This document shows, piece by piece, positions 1 through 6,759 of a stretch of DNA of 35,875 nt (positions within the stretch are counted from its first letter, which is position 1; each line of letters starts with the position of its first letter). The notes below the pieces were generated by a model. It was given only the letters and a program-made list of their open reading frames with translations. It was not told where the DNA came from and searched no databases. The position numbers and the translations under genes were made by a program. Source of the DNA: a virus. Location: positions 1 to 35,875 of IMG/VR virus record IMGVR_UViG_3300031688_000057; one strand, 5' to 3'.

Positions 1-188
1 CCTTGTGGATTGATGGTGTAGAGGTTGCAACAGATACAAGTGGTAATACTTTTTCTGCAAATACTTTAAATGAATTGACTTTTACAAGGGGAGATGCTGC
101 TCAAAATTTCTTCGGAGAAACTAAATGCCTAGCAGTTTGGAAAGAGGCTTTAACAGATACACAACTTGCAGAACTAACAACTATATAG
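1..188 (+). CDS. C-terminal end of a LamG/concanavalin-like fibre or adhesin protein (partial)
   Basis: This is an open frame running in from the left edge (first complete codon at base 3) and ending at TAG 186-188; its start lies outside the window. The about 61 visible residues contain LWIDGVEV, an LTFTRGD segment, then FFGETKCLAVWKEALTD and QLAELTT. This is the usual end of a laminin-G-like (LamG_3 type) jelly-roll domain, where an 'F.G....v.vw...LtdaeiaeL' strand-plus-helix closes the fold. Such domains bind glycans or other surface ligands and, in phages, sit at the ends of tail fibres or appendages. Placement beside other virion genes fits a receptor-binding role. The domain call is by motif recognition and the fibre role is inferred. 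Confidence 0.6.
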   Translation, partial: LWIDGVEVATDTSGNTFSANTLNELTFTRGDAAQNFFGETKCLAVWKEALTDTQLAELTTI

Positions 189-190
189 AT

Positions 191-520
191 ATGATGCAAA
201 TATATAAAACGAATTTTCCAACAGAACAACAAGGGAAAGACTACCTATTAAATCTAGGGGTAATAGTAGAAGTAGAGGGAGAAATAGTCTTTGCTAAAAA
301 TACGGCGGCGGTTGTTTATATTGGCAAGGTGGTAGAAGTACCAGCTACGTACGATGCAGATGGTAATATTCTAACACCAGCAGTTTACTATGACGGCTAT
401 GCCATTGACGTTATGTCAAGTTCTGATTTGGATTTTGGAACTTATGAGGTATATCCAGGTGATGACGCAGCGCATAGCTTTTACGGATGGGCAAAAAGCG
501 CGGAAGTACCGCCTAGTTAG
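191..520 (+). CDS. Small conserved phage protein next to the fibre gene, function unknown
   Basis: The product is about 109 residues. I place the start at ATG 191 (a second in-frame ATG follows at 194), two bases after the upstream stop, although the frame is open further upstream. The N-terminus (QIYKTNF, EQQGKDYL) looks like a small alpha/beta fold, followed by a beta-rich middle with an AVVYIGKVVEV strand. The C-terminal half is Asp/Tyr-rich, with YDADGNILTPAVYYDGYAID and HSFYGWAKSAE. There is no signal peptide or membrane segment. I recognise the general look from uncultured Bacteroidota-phage genomes but know no function. Its position immediately after a LamG adhesin suggests a fibre-tip, fibre-assembly or tail accessory protein; this is inference only. 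Confidence 0.65.
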   Translation: MMQIYKTNFPTEQQGKDYLLNLGVIVEVEGEIVFAKNTAAVVYIGKVVEVPATYDADGNILTPAVYYDGYAIDVMSSSDLDFGTYEVYPGDDAAHSFYGWAKSAEVPPS

Positions 521-620
521 ATCGCAAGATTAAATCAAAGCAATAATAGAACAATAAAACCAAGTTTTTTATAATTACACGTAACTATATAATAAGAGTT
601 TAAAACAAACAAATAAATAA

Positions 621-992
621 ATGGCAAAAAGAATTAGAATACCAGGGTTTAGAAATGATATAATGTTGAACGCGGATGAAATTATGTATGCAGAAGTGGG
701 AGGTGATAAAAGAGCTCCCTATGTAGCAATATACTTTAATAACGCAGACGCTGTCGTACAAGACACAAAAAGGGCTGAGGCACACCCTAATGGTTTGATA
801 GCGCTAAACATTAGCATACTATCGTTAGATGCTCTTTCAGAATGTCAAAAGTTGCTGCAAGGTATTAACAATGCTCTTACGGGATTTGGTAACGGGTTAA
901 CCGTTGTAGATCATAATTACGGTGACATTGCAACTGTAATTTGGCAAACAAACAATGTAACTCCATCTGTTATTGCCCCTAAAAAACTTTAA
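621..992 (+). CDS. Hypothetical phage protein, 123 aa
   Basis: Starts at ATG 621 after an A-rich leader (aaacaaacaaataaata), the ribosome-binding style expected for a Bacteroidota host, and ends at TAA. It begins MAKRIRIPGF and alternates beta-like stretches (DEIMYAEV, YVAIYFNN, TVVDHNYGDIATVIW) with a helical segment around SLDALSECQKLLQGINNAL. There is no recognisable catalytic motif, signal peptide or membrane helix. The small mixed alpha/beta architecture and position between a fibre-associated gene and groEL are compatible with a minor structural protein, but I do not recognise the family. Most of the 100 bases upstream are AT-rich with no clear terminator. Confidence 0.6.
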   Translation: MAKRIRIPGFRNDIMLNADEIMYAEVGGDKRAPYVAIYFNNADAVVQDTKRAEAHPNGLIALNISILSLDALSECQKLLQGINNALTGFGNGLTVVDHNYGDIATVIWQTNNVTPSVIAPKKL

Positions 993-1023
993 ATAAAATA
1001 AATTAACAATTAAATAAAATAAA

Positions 1024-2622
1024 ATGGAATTTAATCTACCAAGTCAAATCGTAAAAGATTTGAATTTCGGCGATAAGGCACGAAATAAAATATTGTCAGG
1101 CGTTTATAAATTATCCGACGCAGTGAAGTCAACATTAGGAGCTTCAGGAAAATGCGTAATATATGAGGACGCAATGGGCAGACCGGTGATAACAAAAGAC
1201 GGGGTAACCGTTGCAGAAAGCGTAGTCTTAATGGACCCGGTCGAGAACATAGGTGCAACCTTGATAAAGGAAGCAGCTAATAATACAGTGAGAGAAGCAG
1301 GTGACGGTACTACTACAGCTACCGTTCTTGCCTCTTCATTATTAACAGGATTAAACCAATACAAGGGTGAAGAAAAGATTAGGAGTATTAAAGACGGCAT
1401 TCAAGAATGTTATAAAGAAATTGTGGATTACCTTGACGATGCCAGCATACCAGTTGAAGGAGACATGCTTAAACAGGTTGCTTATATCAGTTGTAATAAT
1501 GACAAAAGTCTTGGAGACAAAATTGGAGAAGCTTTCGAAAAAGTTGGAAAGAATGGTGTCGTTCTAATGGAAGACTCCGAAACAAATGATACGTATGTAG
1601 ACTTTGTGGAAGGGACTCAATTTAATGCGGGTATTAAATCTCAACATTTATTAACAGACAAAGACAAAGGGACAGCCGTACTTGAAAATCCATACGTTTT
1701 AATAGTGAGTTCAAATATACCAAGTGTACGACGTATACAAAGCATACTAGAGCATGTAGTTAAAACAAAAAGAGCATTGCTTATAGTTGCTCCTATGGAC
1801 CAGCAACCGTACGCTACATTGTTAGCGAACAAGGTTAAGGGTAATATAAAAGTAAACATTGTTGATCTCCCGGGGTTTGGGCCAACTAAGCAAGATACAA
1901 TTGAAGACTTAGCTATATTAACAGGGGCCACTGTTGTAAACGAAGAACTTGGTGATGATTTAGACTTAATAGATCCAGGCGTTTTAGGAGAAGTGATAAA
2001 ATCTGTTACTGATAGCAAGAACACTACCTTGCAAATTAAAGAAAACACAGATGATTTATCTGAAAGGATAATAGAAGTAAACAATAAAATAGAGAAAGAA
2101 ACAAACGGTTATATCAAGAAGAAGCTTGAAGCGCGTTTGTCTATGCTAACAGGTAAGGTTGGTGTCATTTATGTAGGTGCCGATTCAGCTGTTGAACTGA
2201 AAGAAAAGAAAGATAGAGTTGAAGACGCAATCCACGCGACTAAAGCTGCTTTACAAGAGGGTATTATACCCGGAGGCGGAACTGCTTTATTAAACGCTTC
2301 TCAACTTATAGAGCCTAAAAACGATGGTTACAGCATATTGTTAAAAGCTATACAAGAGCCATACAATATAATACTAGGTAATGCGGGGTATTCTGATTAC
2401 GAATTTCCAAAAGCTAGATCAGAAGCAAGCGACGCCAAGGAAGACTGGGTAGGTATCGGAGTAGATGTAACTTGCGGTTGTTATAAAAGAATGATAGAAA
2501 GCGGCATTATAGATCCCGTGCTAGTAACCAAGTCTGCGTTAAAGAATGCGATAAGCGTTGCTACCACAATTATATCAGCTGATTGTATAATCTCAAATGT
2601 AAGATCTCTTGAAAGCAATTAA
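1024..2622 (+). CDS. groL: Phage-encoded GroEL-type group I chaperonin
   Basis: The product is 532 residues against about 545-550 for bacterial GroEL. The equatorial nucleotide-binding signatures are present: KDGVTVAES (about 58-66), EAGDGTTTATVLA (about 91-103), VEDAIHATKAA (about 399-409) and PGGGTALL (about 416-423). Asp59, Asp94 and Asp401 correspond to E. coli D52, D87 and D398, so ATP hydrolysis is probably retained. Apical landmarks include KVGKNGVVLMED, EGTQFNAG and LLIVAP...ATLLANKVKG; the C-terminal equatorial end IIDPVLVTKSALKNA is clear. Two things are odd. The flexible Gly-Met tail is absent (ends RSLESN), and the apical positions for E. coli Y199/Y203/F204 read I, H, L. It folds proteins in an ATP-driven double ring with GroES and here probably serves virion proteins. 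The partner groS overlaps its 3' end. Confidence 0.95.
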   Translation: MEFNLPSQIVKDLNFGDKARNKILSGVYKLSDAVKSTLGASGKCVIYEDAMGRPVITKDGVTVAESVVLMDPVENIGATLIKEAANNTVREAGDGTTTATVLASSLLTGLNQYKGEEKIRSIKDGIQECYKEIVDYLDDASIPVEGDMLKQVAYISCNNDKSLGDKIGEAFEKVGKNGVVLMEDSETNDTYVDFVEGTQFNAGIKSQHLLTDKDKGTAVLENPYVLIVSSNIPSVRRIQSILEHVVKTKRALLIVAPMDQQPYATLLANKVKGNIKVNIVDLPGFGPTKQDTIEDLAILTGATVVNEELGDDLDLIDPGVLGEVIKSVTDSKNTTLQIKENTDDLSERIIEVNNKIEKETNGYIKKKLEARLSMLTGKVGVIYVGADSAVELKEKKDRVEDAIHATKAALQEGIIPGGGTALLNASQLIEPKNDGYSILLKAIQEPYNIILGNAGYSDYEFPKARSEASDAKEDWVGIGVDVTCGCYKRMIESGIIDPVLVTKSALKNAISVATTIISADCIISNVRSLESN

Positions 2623-2866
2623 CTACTACATCGTTATAGATAAGATAAAGGAGGCTCCCAAAACGGTTGCTGGCCTAGAATTAACTGAAACACAGAACAC
2701 GGACATTAGGTATTTAAAAGCTGAGGTTATAAGCGCTGGTGATAAAGTTGATTATATAAAAGAAGGTAGTGTTGTTAGATATGACAAGCACGCAGGGCAT
2801 GGGATAGAATGGAATGACAAAATGTATCACGTCATTACTATAAATGATATAGTGCTAGTTGAATGA
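2609..2866 (+). CDS. groS: GroES-type co-chaperonin, TTG start
   Basis: The product is 85 residues, a little shorter than E. coli GroES (97). The start is TTG 2609, inside the last codons of groEL (14-base overlap); no in-frame ATG occurs early enough to keep the N-terminal strand. The sequence aligns well by eye with GroES: INYYIVIDKIKEA for RPLHDRVIVKRKE, the mobile loop APKTVAGLELTE for ETKSAGGIVLTG, then EVISAGDKVDYIKEGSVVRYDKHAG, and DKMYHVITINDIVLVE for the last strands. The IVL anchor of the mobile loop becomes LEL. It would cap the GroEL chamber. The gene order groEL-groES is the reverse of the bacterial operon. The following gene overlaps by ATGA, so translation of all three is probably coupled. 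Confidence 0.88.
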   Translation: MKAINYYIVIDKIKEAPKTVAGLELTETQNTDIRYLKAEVISAGDKVDYIKEGSVVRYDKHAGHGIEWNDKMYHVITINDIVLVE

Positions 2867-3303
2867 GACTAAGCGCGCAAGATCTAAGAAATAAGAATAT
2901 CTTTAAGTATTACAGGCTCGTTAGAAAATGGGCTTGTAAAACTTACGGATTAAAAGACGCAGATTTAGAGTTACTTATTTACTTAGATTGTAAAAAGCAT
3001 TTTATACGTAATGATTTTATTAATGGTGCATATACGTATTCCTGGGATAAAGCAAGATGGGAAAGATTGCGCAAAAACGAATGGATAACCATTTTTAGCA
3101 AAAGGAATAGAACTACGATGAAGTATAACACTTATACCACATCGTTTAAGTGTAAGCAACTTATAACAAGAATATATAGAATATTACTCGGCGAGGAAGA
3201 TTTACCTACGTCGACAAAGAGCACATTTTATAAAAATAAAACGTATACAGATAAAGTGTTTAACCATGCTATCGATAACATGATAAAAGATAGCGAACGA
3301 TAA
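2863..3303 (+). CDS. Small basic protein with winged-helix-like pattern, function unknown
   Basis: 146 residues, Lys/Arg/Tyr-rich. ATG 2863 overlaps the groES stop (ATGA), implying coupled translation. The N-terminal helices (DLRNKNIFKYYRLVRKWACK) are followed by LKDADLELLIYLDCKKHFIRNDF and SWDKARWERLRKNEWITIF. This sequence of helix, helix, recognition helix and beta wing resembles MarR-like winged helix-turn-helix folds. The later stretch YTTSFKCKQLITRIYRILLGEEDLP is a long helix. Similar proteins occur near terminase genes in uncultured marine phages, by my recollection, with no assigned role. A DNA-binding function (packaging recognition or regulation) is a plausible inference, not shown. 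It may alternatively be a terminase-small-subunit type protein. Confidence 0.7.
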   Translation: MRLSAQDLRNKNIFKYYRLVRKWACKTYGLKDADLELLIYLDCKKHFIRNDFINGAYTYSWDKARWERLRKNEWITIFSKRNRTTMKYNTYTTSFKCKQLITRIYRILLGEEDLPTSTKSTFYKNKTYTDKVFNHAIDNMIKDSER

Positions 3304-3313
3304 AAATAAGACT

Positions 3314-3739
3314 ATGGCATTTAAAATGACTCCAAAGTCCCCAACCTTAATGGCAACGGGCAAATTCGGATCACCGGCAAAAAACATGAACAAAGGGTAT
3401 GGTCCCGCAAAGACTTCTTCTCCAGCTAAGCAAAAATCAGGCAACAGCATGACAGCAGCGGAAAAGAAAGCAATGAATGATAGGTCTGTATTTGGACCTG
3501 ACGGCAAAAATGTTGCAAAGCCACCAAAAAGCAAATCTAAGTCAAAATACGATCTTGATACAACTGCCCCAAAAAAAGGAAATAAAAATGTTAAAGGGGA
3601 AAAGTACGGCAAGTCTCCTGCTAAAAAGAATGGTATGAAATACGATATCAAAGAAGCTAGCAATCAAAATCTTACTGCAAAGGCTAGAAAACATTTTGCT
3701 GAAAATGCTCAACACGATTCTAAGAAAGGGTCTAGATAG
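3314..3739 (+). CDS. Lys/Ser/Pro-rich low-complexity protein with three SPAK motifs
   Basis: 141 residues, strongly basic and probably disordered. It contains three copies of Ser-Pro-Ala-Lys (coding positions 3371-3382, 3419-3430 and 3614-3625), each embedded differently: GSPAKN, SSPAKQ and KSPAKK. The N-terminus MAFKMTPKSPTLMATGKFG is followed by KSGNSMTAAEKKA and a KSKSKSKYDLD tract. The three SPAK copies use different codons, so the motif is kept at protein level. There are no catalytic signatures. The gene sits in a compact run of similar SPAK genes and the next gene begins one base after its stop. Function is unknown. Possible roles include a packaged nucleic-acid-binding protein, an assembly factor, or a substrate of the neighbouring zincin; all are inference. 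Confidence 0.75.
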   Translation: MAFKMTPKSPTLMATGKFGSPAKNMNKGYGPAKTSSPAKQKSGNSMTAAEKKAMNDRSVFGPDGKNVAKPPKSKSKSKYDLDTTAPKKGNKNVKGEKYGKSPAKKNGMKYDIKEASNQNLTAKARKHFAENAQHDSKKGSR

Positions 3740-3740
3740 T

Positions 3741-4094
3741 ATGGCTTTTAAGCTAAAATCACATTCTGAAATATTTGGTTTGCACGACGCGACGTCGGAA
3801 TTTGGCACACCTGTTATTATAAAGGATGATTTAGAAGAGGGGGTACAAGCAGAAGCTAATAGAGATGGAACGATCTTTGTTAGCTCAGACACCCCTGAAA
3901 GTAAAGTGCAGGATGCCGTCGACCATGAGAAAGTTCATTTAGATCAAATGGCTTCCGGAAGGTTACAATACTCAGATGATTCTGTTACTTGGAAAAGGGA
4001 CACAAAGTCGCCTGCTAGGAAATACGATAGAGCCACGATGAACGAAGGGCACCCGGATTTTGAATGGGAAAACGAAGCATATAAACAATCATAA
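3741..4094 (+). CDS. Small HExxH zincin-like putative metalloprotease
   Basis: 117 residues from ATG 3741, one base after the preceding stop. The frame is open upstream to 3696, but the MAFK start matches the neighbouring gene's start and avoids overlap. The core motif is DHEKVHLDQM, with His62, Glu63 and His66 forming a zinc-binding HExxH helix. A downstream FEWENEAYKQ (about 107-116) supplies Glu110/Glu112 as a possible third, gluzincin-type ligand. The N-terminal half (TPVIIKDDLEEGVQAEA, GTIFVSSD) looks like the short beta strands that precede the active-site helix in minimal zincins. It also carries a variant motif SPARK at 90-94. Its place among SPAK proteins makes a processing or maturation protease an attractive guess. 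Activity and substrate are inferred. Confidence 0.72.
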   Translation: MAFKLKSHSEIFGLHDATSEFGTPVIIKDDLEEGVQAEANRDGTIFVSSDTPESKVQDAVDHEKVHLDQMASGRLQYSDDSVTWKRDTKSPARKYDRATMNEGHPDFEWENEAYKQS

Positions 4095-4096
4095 TT

Positions 4097-4588
4097 ATGG
4101 GATTAAATTTTAGAGGAGCAGCTAGCAGGTTTAAAGATAAAAATCAAAATAGCTTTCAAGATAAATCAGCGCCTGGCCCAAGAAGAGGTGTAGGTGGTGA
4201 TGAGCCGGGTAGTTTAGCTAGGGCTGAAAAACGATTTGGAAGAATATCTAGTCCTGCTAAAATAAAGAAAAACTTTTACGGGGGTGAAGCATATTTTCAA
4301 GATGGCTACAGTGGCGATCTGGCTAATAGCTTACCTATAACGCGTAGGTCAAGTTCTCCTTTAAAAATGAATGAGGCATTAGTGTCCGGGGCGGCAGATA
4401 CAGGAAAAAAATTCGTAGATGCTGGATCATCTTTTGCTGATGGATTTGCTCAATCAGTTAAAGAACCTAAAGCGGAAGATTTAGGAAAAGAAAATAAAAA
4501 AGACGACGACCCAACAGTTGTAGACCCCAGTGAAAAAAAGGACGATATAATAACCACCTCAGCTACGCCAGACGTAACAACAAGTTAA
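4097..4588 (+). CDS. SPAK-motif low-complexity protein, 163 aa
   Basis: Starts at ATG 4097, two bases after the preceding stop. The N-terminal half is basic (FRGAASRFKDKNQNSF, GPRRGVGGDEPG, RAEKRFGRI) and contains SSPAKIKKNF and the variant SSSPLKMNEAL. The middle is Gly/Ala-rich and possibly helical (AADTGKKFVDAGSSFADGF). The last 45 residues are Asp/Glu/Lys-rich and end in Thr/Ser. The AADTGKKFVDAGSSFADGFAQS stretch resembles the N-terminus of the internal virion protein at 24197 (GKAAKKFVDIGGAIGQGFSAA). That suggests a shared element, possibly a membrane- or virion-directed segment. No enzymatic motif is present and the function is unknown. It is probably co-expressed with the flanking SPAK genes. 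Confidence 0.72.
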   Translation: MGLNFRGAASRFKDKNQNSFQDKSAPGPRRGVGGDEPGSLARAEKRFGRISSPAKIKKNFYGGEAYFQDGYSGDLANSLPITRRSSSPLKMNEALVSGAADTGKKFVDAGSSFADGFAQSVKEPKAEDLGKENKKDDDPTVVDPSEKKDDIITTSATPDVTTS

Positions 4589-4600
4589 AAAAATATAAAT

Positions 4601-5533
4601 ATGAATAACAAACCAATTACAGCCCGTGTTAAAAGCGGTATGTTCAAAACAAAAGAGCCGCTACTAAATGTAGGACCGGCCGGAGTTGACGGAAACAACA
4701 AGACCCGCAGTATGCCTTCCCCGAGTAAGATGAAAGGGTATACAATGAAGTCTTCACCTTTTAAGCAAGCAAAGACCTCTGAACAGATTGTTAACGACGA
4801 AATGACAAATCAGGGTATAAAACTTGGGACAGAAACAACTACTATCGAACCAGGTAAGGAGGGTACACCGGATACCAAAATAAAAGGTAACTCAGGGTCA
4901 GACGCTTTTAAATCAGCTTTTGGTGACGCTAGAAAAAGCGAGGCAAAAACATTCGACTTTAATGGTAAAAGTTATAGCACAGAGTTAAGCGAGGACCCTG
5001 ACTTTGGTAAAGACAAGGTTGTAAAAGGAGACCCTGGGACAGAGGACAAAGCGGTGAAGAAAAAAACGGCTATTATTGAAAAAGTTGCACGCAAGGGTGA
5101 AGCCTCAACAGCTTACGGTACTCGCAATAACTTAAGGAAAGCTAAAGTAGCGGCTCGTAATGCGAAAAAATATCAAAGAAAAAAAGATAGAAACGATCGC
5201 AGAGAAGACCCGTCTCTTTCCGCAAAAGATCAAAGACGTGCTAGAAAAGACGCGGCAGCCGTATCGATAAAAGAAGTTGCAGATTCTGAAGTACGAAATT
5301 CACAAATTCAATCTAAGCAAGGCAAGAGCGGTATTGGGGCTAGCAAGGAAATAGTGCTGGACGATGTTAATGTACAACAAGGAGAAAAAACAGACACTCG
5401 ACAAAGAGAGTTGGGTAATAAAGCTCCTAAAAAAACAGGTTTATTTGATCAATTTAAAAGCCCTGCTGAAATGAAAAACAAAGGTTTCTTTAAAAAGAAA
5501 TCACCTATGAAAATGAATTACTTTAAAAAGTGA
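4601..5533 (+). CDS. SPAK-family low-complexity protein, 310 aa
   Basis: Starts at ATG 4601 after an A-rich leader. It carries five motif variants. Two are near the N-terminus (PSPSKMKGY, SSPFKQ). Two are at the extreme C-terminus (KSPAEMKNK, KSPMKMNYFKK). The N-terminal MNNKPITARVKSGMF resembles the start of the small protein at 34266 (MNLPITTRVAKARVG). The interior is hydrophilic. It has a Thr/Glu/Gly-rich segment, a FDFNGKSYSTELSEDP patch and a strongly basic Arg/Lys region (NLRKAKVAARNAKKYQRKKD, about 175-215) that could bind nucleic acid. There is no membrane segment or catalytic motif. The stop overlaps the next start as GTGA. Function is unknown; a virion or assembly component is likely from context. 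Confidence 0.75.
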   Translation: MNNKPITARVKSGMFKTKEPLLNVGPAGVDGNNKTRSMPSPSKMKGYTMKSSPFKQAKTSEQIVNDEMTNQGIKLGTETTTIEPGKEGTPDTKIKGNSGSDAFKSAFGDARKSEAKTFDFNGKSYSTELSEDPDFGKDKVVKGDPGTEDKAVKKKTAIIEKVARKGEASTAYGTRNNLRKAKVAARNAKKYQRKKDRNDRREDPSLSAKDQRRARKDAAAVSIKEVADSEVRNSQIQSKQGKSGIGASKEIVLDDVNVQQGEKTDTRQRELGNKAPKKTGLFDQFKSPAEMKNKGFFKKKSPMKMNYFKK

Positions 5534-5670
5534 AACCTAAAGGGTTAGGCGATACAATAGAAAAAATTACAACCGTAACCGGAATTAAAAAAGCAGTCAA
5601 AGCTTTACCTTGGGATTGCGGTTGTGATAAAAGAAAAGGAGCATTAAACAAGATGTTTCCATATAAGTAA
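5530..5670 (+). CDS. 46-aa Cys-containing small phage protein with GTG start
   Basis: This short frame begins at GTG 5530, overlapping the previous stop by four bases (GTGA), and ends at TAA 5668-5670. It reads VKPKGLGDTIEKITTVTG, a short helix (IKKAVKAL), the motif WDCGCDKRK, then NKMFPYK. The pattern GLGDTIEKIT...CGC.KRK..LN..FPYK is one I recognise from small genes near phage terminases and prophage ends, which argues that it is a real protein despite its size. The two cysteines in CGC could bind metal or form part of a zinc knuckle, but only two are present. No function is known to me. Confidence 0.72.
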   Translation: MKPKGLGDTIEKITTVTGIKKAVKALPWDCGCDKRKGALNKMFPYK

Positions 5671-5687
5671 AAATTAAATTTAATTAA

Positions 5688-5969
5688 ATGAAAAAAGAAA
5701 AAGACTACACAGAATTTGAGGTTATTAAAGGCGATCATCTTAGTGAATCTGAATTGAATGAATTACGAGAAGCTGTGAATCGCGTAAACGAGGCGCAAAT
5801 GCAAATAGGTGGGCTTGAAACACACAAAGCTAAACTTATAACCGAAATATTATTATTCACTAAAGAAGTAGAAAGCACTCAAAAAATACTTGCCTCTAAA
5901 TACGGAGATGTAAGCATCGATCTTAATACTGGTAAACTTACAGAAAATGCGGTTGATAAGAAAGATTAG
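5688..5969 (+). CDS. Small coiled-coil phage protein, 93 aa
   Basis: Starts at ATG 5688 after the leader attaaatttaattaa, with no Shine-Dalgarno. After a short acidic beginning, residues about 22-70 form a nearly continuous amphipathic helix (LSESELNELREAVNRVNEAQ, then THKAKLITEILLFTKEVEST). This predicts a coiled-coil dimer or higher oligomer. The C-terminal stretch KYGDVSIDLNTGKL looks like a beta hairpin. Related small coiled-coil proteins occur near terminases in environmental phages by recollection, without known function. The next gene overlaps its last 23 bases. It could be an assembly chaperone or terminase accessory factor, but nothing in the sequence decides this. Confidence 0.72.
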   Translation: MKKEKDYTEFEVIKGDHLSESELNELREAVNRVNEAQMQIGGLETHKAKLITEILLFTKEVESTQKILASKYGDVSIDLNTGKLTENAVDKKD

Positions 5970-6165
5970 TATAGGCAAAGACTATAAGAATGACGCGATG
6001 CACTACGCCGTTGGTCAAGAAGTCTATGGCGGACACACTATAGACAGCATTATAGAAGAGGATAATAAATATACTGTGTATATCTCAAAGGGAGACATAC
6101 TTATGCCTTGGAAAGATTTTAATAAAAACATGGGTATATCTGTTGAGTATAACATTTCATGGTAA
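5947..6165 (+). CDS. Small conserved phage protein, 72 aa
   Basis: ATG 5947 lies inside the previous gene (23-base overlap) and gives MRLIRKISIGKDYKND. An internal ATG at 5998 would give a shorter form. I prefer the longer start because the IRKISIGKDYK segment looks like part of the conserved domain. The remainder is beta-rich: VGQEVYGGHTIDSIIEED, KYTVYISKGDI, MPWKDFN, SVEYNISW. The pattern fits a small beta barrel or SH3-like fold. There are no catalytic residues. The next gene starts directly after the stop (TAAATG), so expression is probably coupled. Function unknown. Confidence 0.68.
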   Translation: MRLIRKISIGKDYKNDAMHYAVGQEVYGGHTIDSIIEEDNKYTVYISKGDILMPWKDFNKNMGISVEYNISW

Positions 6166-6759
6166 ATGCAAAGCGTATTTAACTACCTTGTAACACCACA
6201 AGGGGGCAGAACAACAGGGCAGACTACAATTGAAGGACAAGAATTACTATTAAACACAGAATTACAAAACCACGAGTATTCAAACAGAGTGGGGGTTATA
6301 TTAAGTTTACCCTTAGCTGAAAAATACAAGGAGCTCCAAGAAGGAGACGAGGTTATATTACATCACAATGTATTCAGAAGATTCAGAGATGTAAGAGGTA
6401 AAGAAAAAAATAGTAAAAGCTATTTAACAGAAGAAACTTATTTGGCACAACCGGACCAAATATACGCATACAGAAGAGAAGGAGAATGGAGAGCTTTAGA
6501 AGGTTTTTGTTTTGTTTCGCCGGTTAAAGAGACTAAAATGTTCTCTATGGATTTTGAAAAGCCGCTAATAGGAGTAGTCAAATACTGCACTTGTGGATTA
6601 GAAGTAGATAATATAGTAGGATTCATACCTACGTCAGAATACGAATTTATTATAGAAGGGCAGAAGTTATACCGAGTACCCACCAATTCAATTACAATCA
6701 ATTATGGACACAAAGGAAACCAAGAGGAATATAATCCTAGCTGGGCACAAAGCAGTTGA
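6166..6759 (+). CDS. Beta-rich protein, possible tandem GroES-like fold
   Basis: 197 residues, starting immediately after the preceding stop. Two halves repeat the same logic. In about 42-125, RVGVILSLP, then LQEGDEVILHHNVFRRF, then QIYAYRREGEWRALEGFCFV. In about 135-185, IGVVKYCTCGLEVDNIVGFI, then EYEFIIEGQKLYRVPTNSITI. Each half has a 'GvV..v......l..GD.V.f', then '..L.rv....I' order, as in chaperonin-10 proteins, so I suspect a duplicated GroES-like barrel. Identity is too low to be sure without a structure model. The bona fide GroES gene is 3.3 kb upstream. The C-terminal EEYNPSWAQSS overlaps the next gene by 56 bases. If the fold is right it could be an alternative co-chaperonin lid; otherwise its function is unknown. 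Confidence 0.68.
   Translation: MQSVFNYLVTPQGGRTTGQTTIEGQELLLNTELQNHEYSNRVGVILSLPLAEKYKELQEGDEVILHHNVFRRFRDVRGKEKNSKSYLTEETYLAQPDQIYAYRREGEWRALEGFCFVSPVKETKMFSMDFEKPLIGVVKYCTCGLEVDNIVGFIPTSEYEFIIEGQKLYRVPTNSITINYGHKGNQEEYNPSWAQSS

Noticed and set aside
125-190. Upstream extension of the 109-residue gene to ATG 125
   Set aside because: This part lies inside the LamG coding region in another frame. ATG 191, just after that stop, is the better start.
565-593. Possible promoter before the gene at 621 (tttttt, then tataat with 17-base spacing)
   Set aside because: The region is so AT-rich that such boxes arise by chance, and it does not match the TAnnTTTG -7 element expected for Bacteroidota hosts.
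3202-3892. Open frames on the - strand across the SPAK block
   Set aside because: They are antisense to well-supported + strand genes, and their composition (Phe/Leu/Ser-rich) is what the complement of Lys-rich coding DNA gives.
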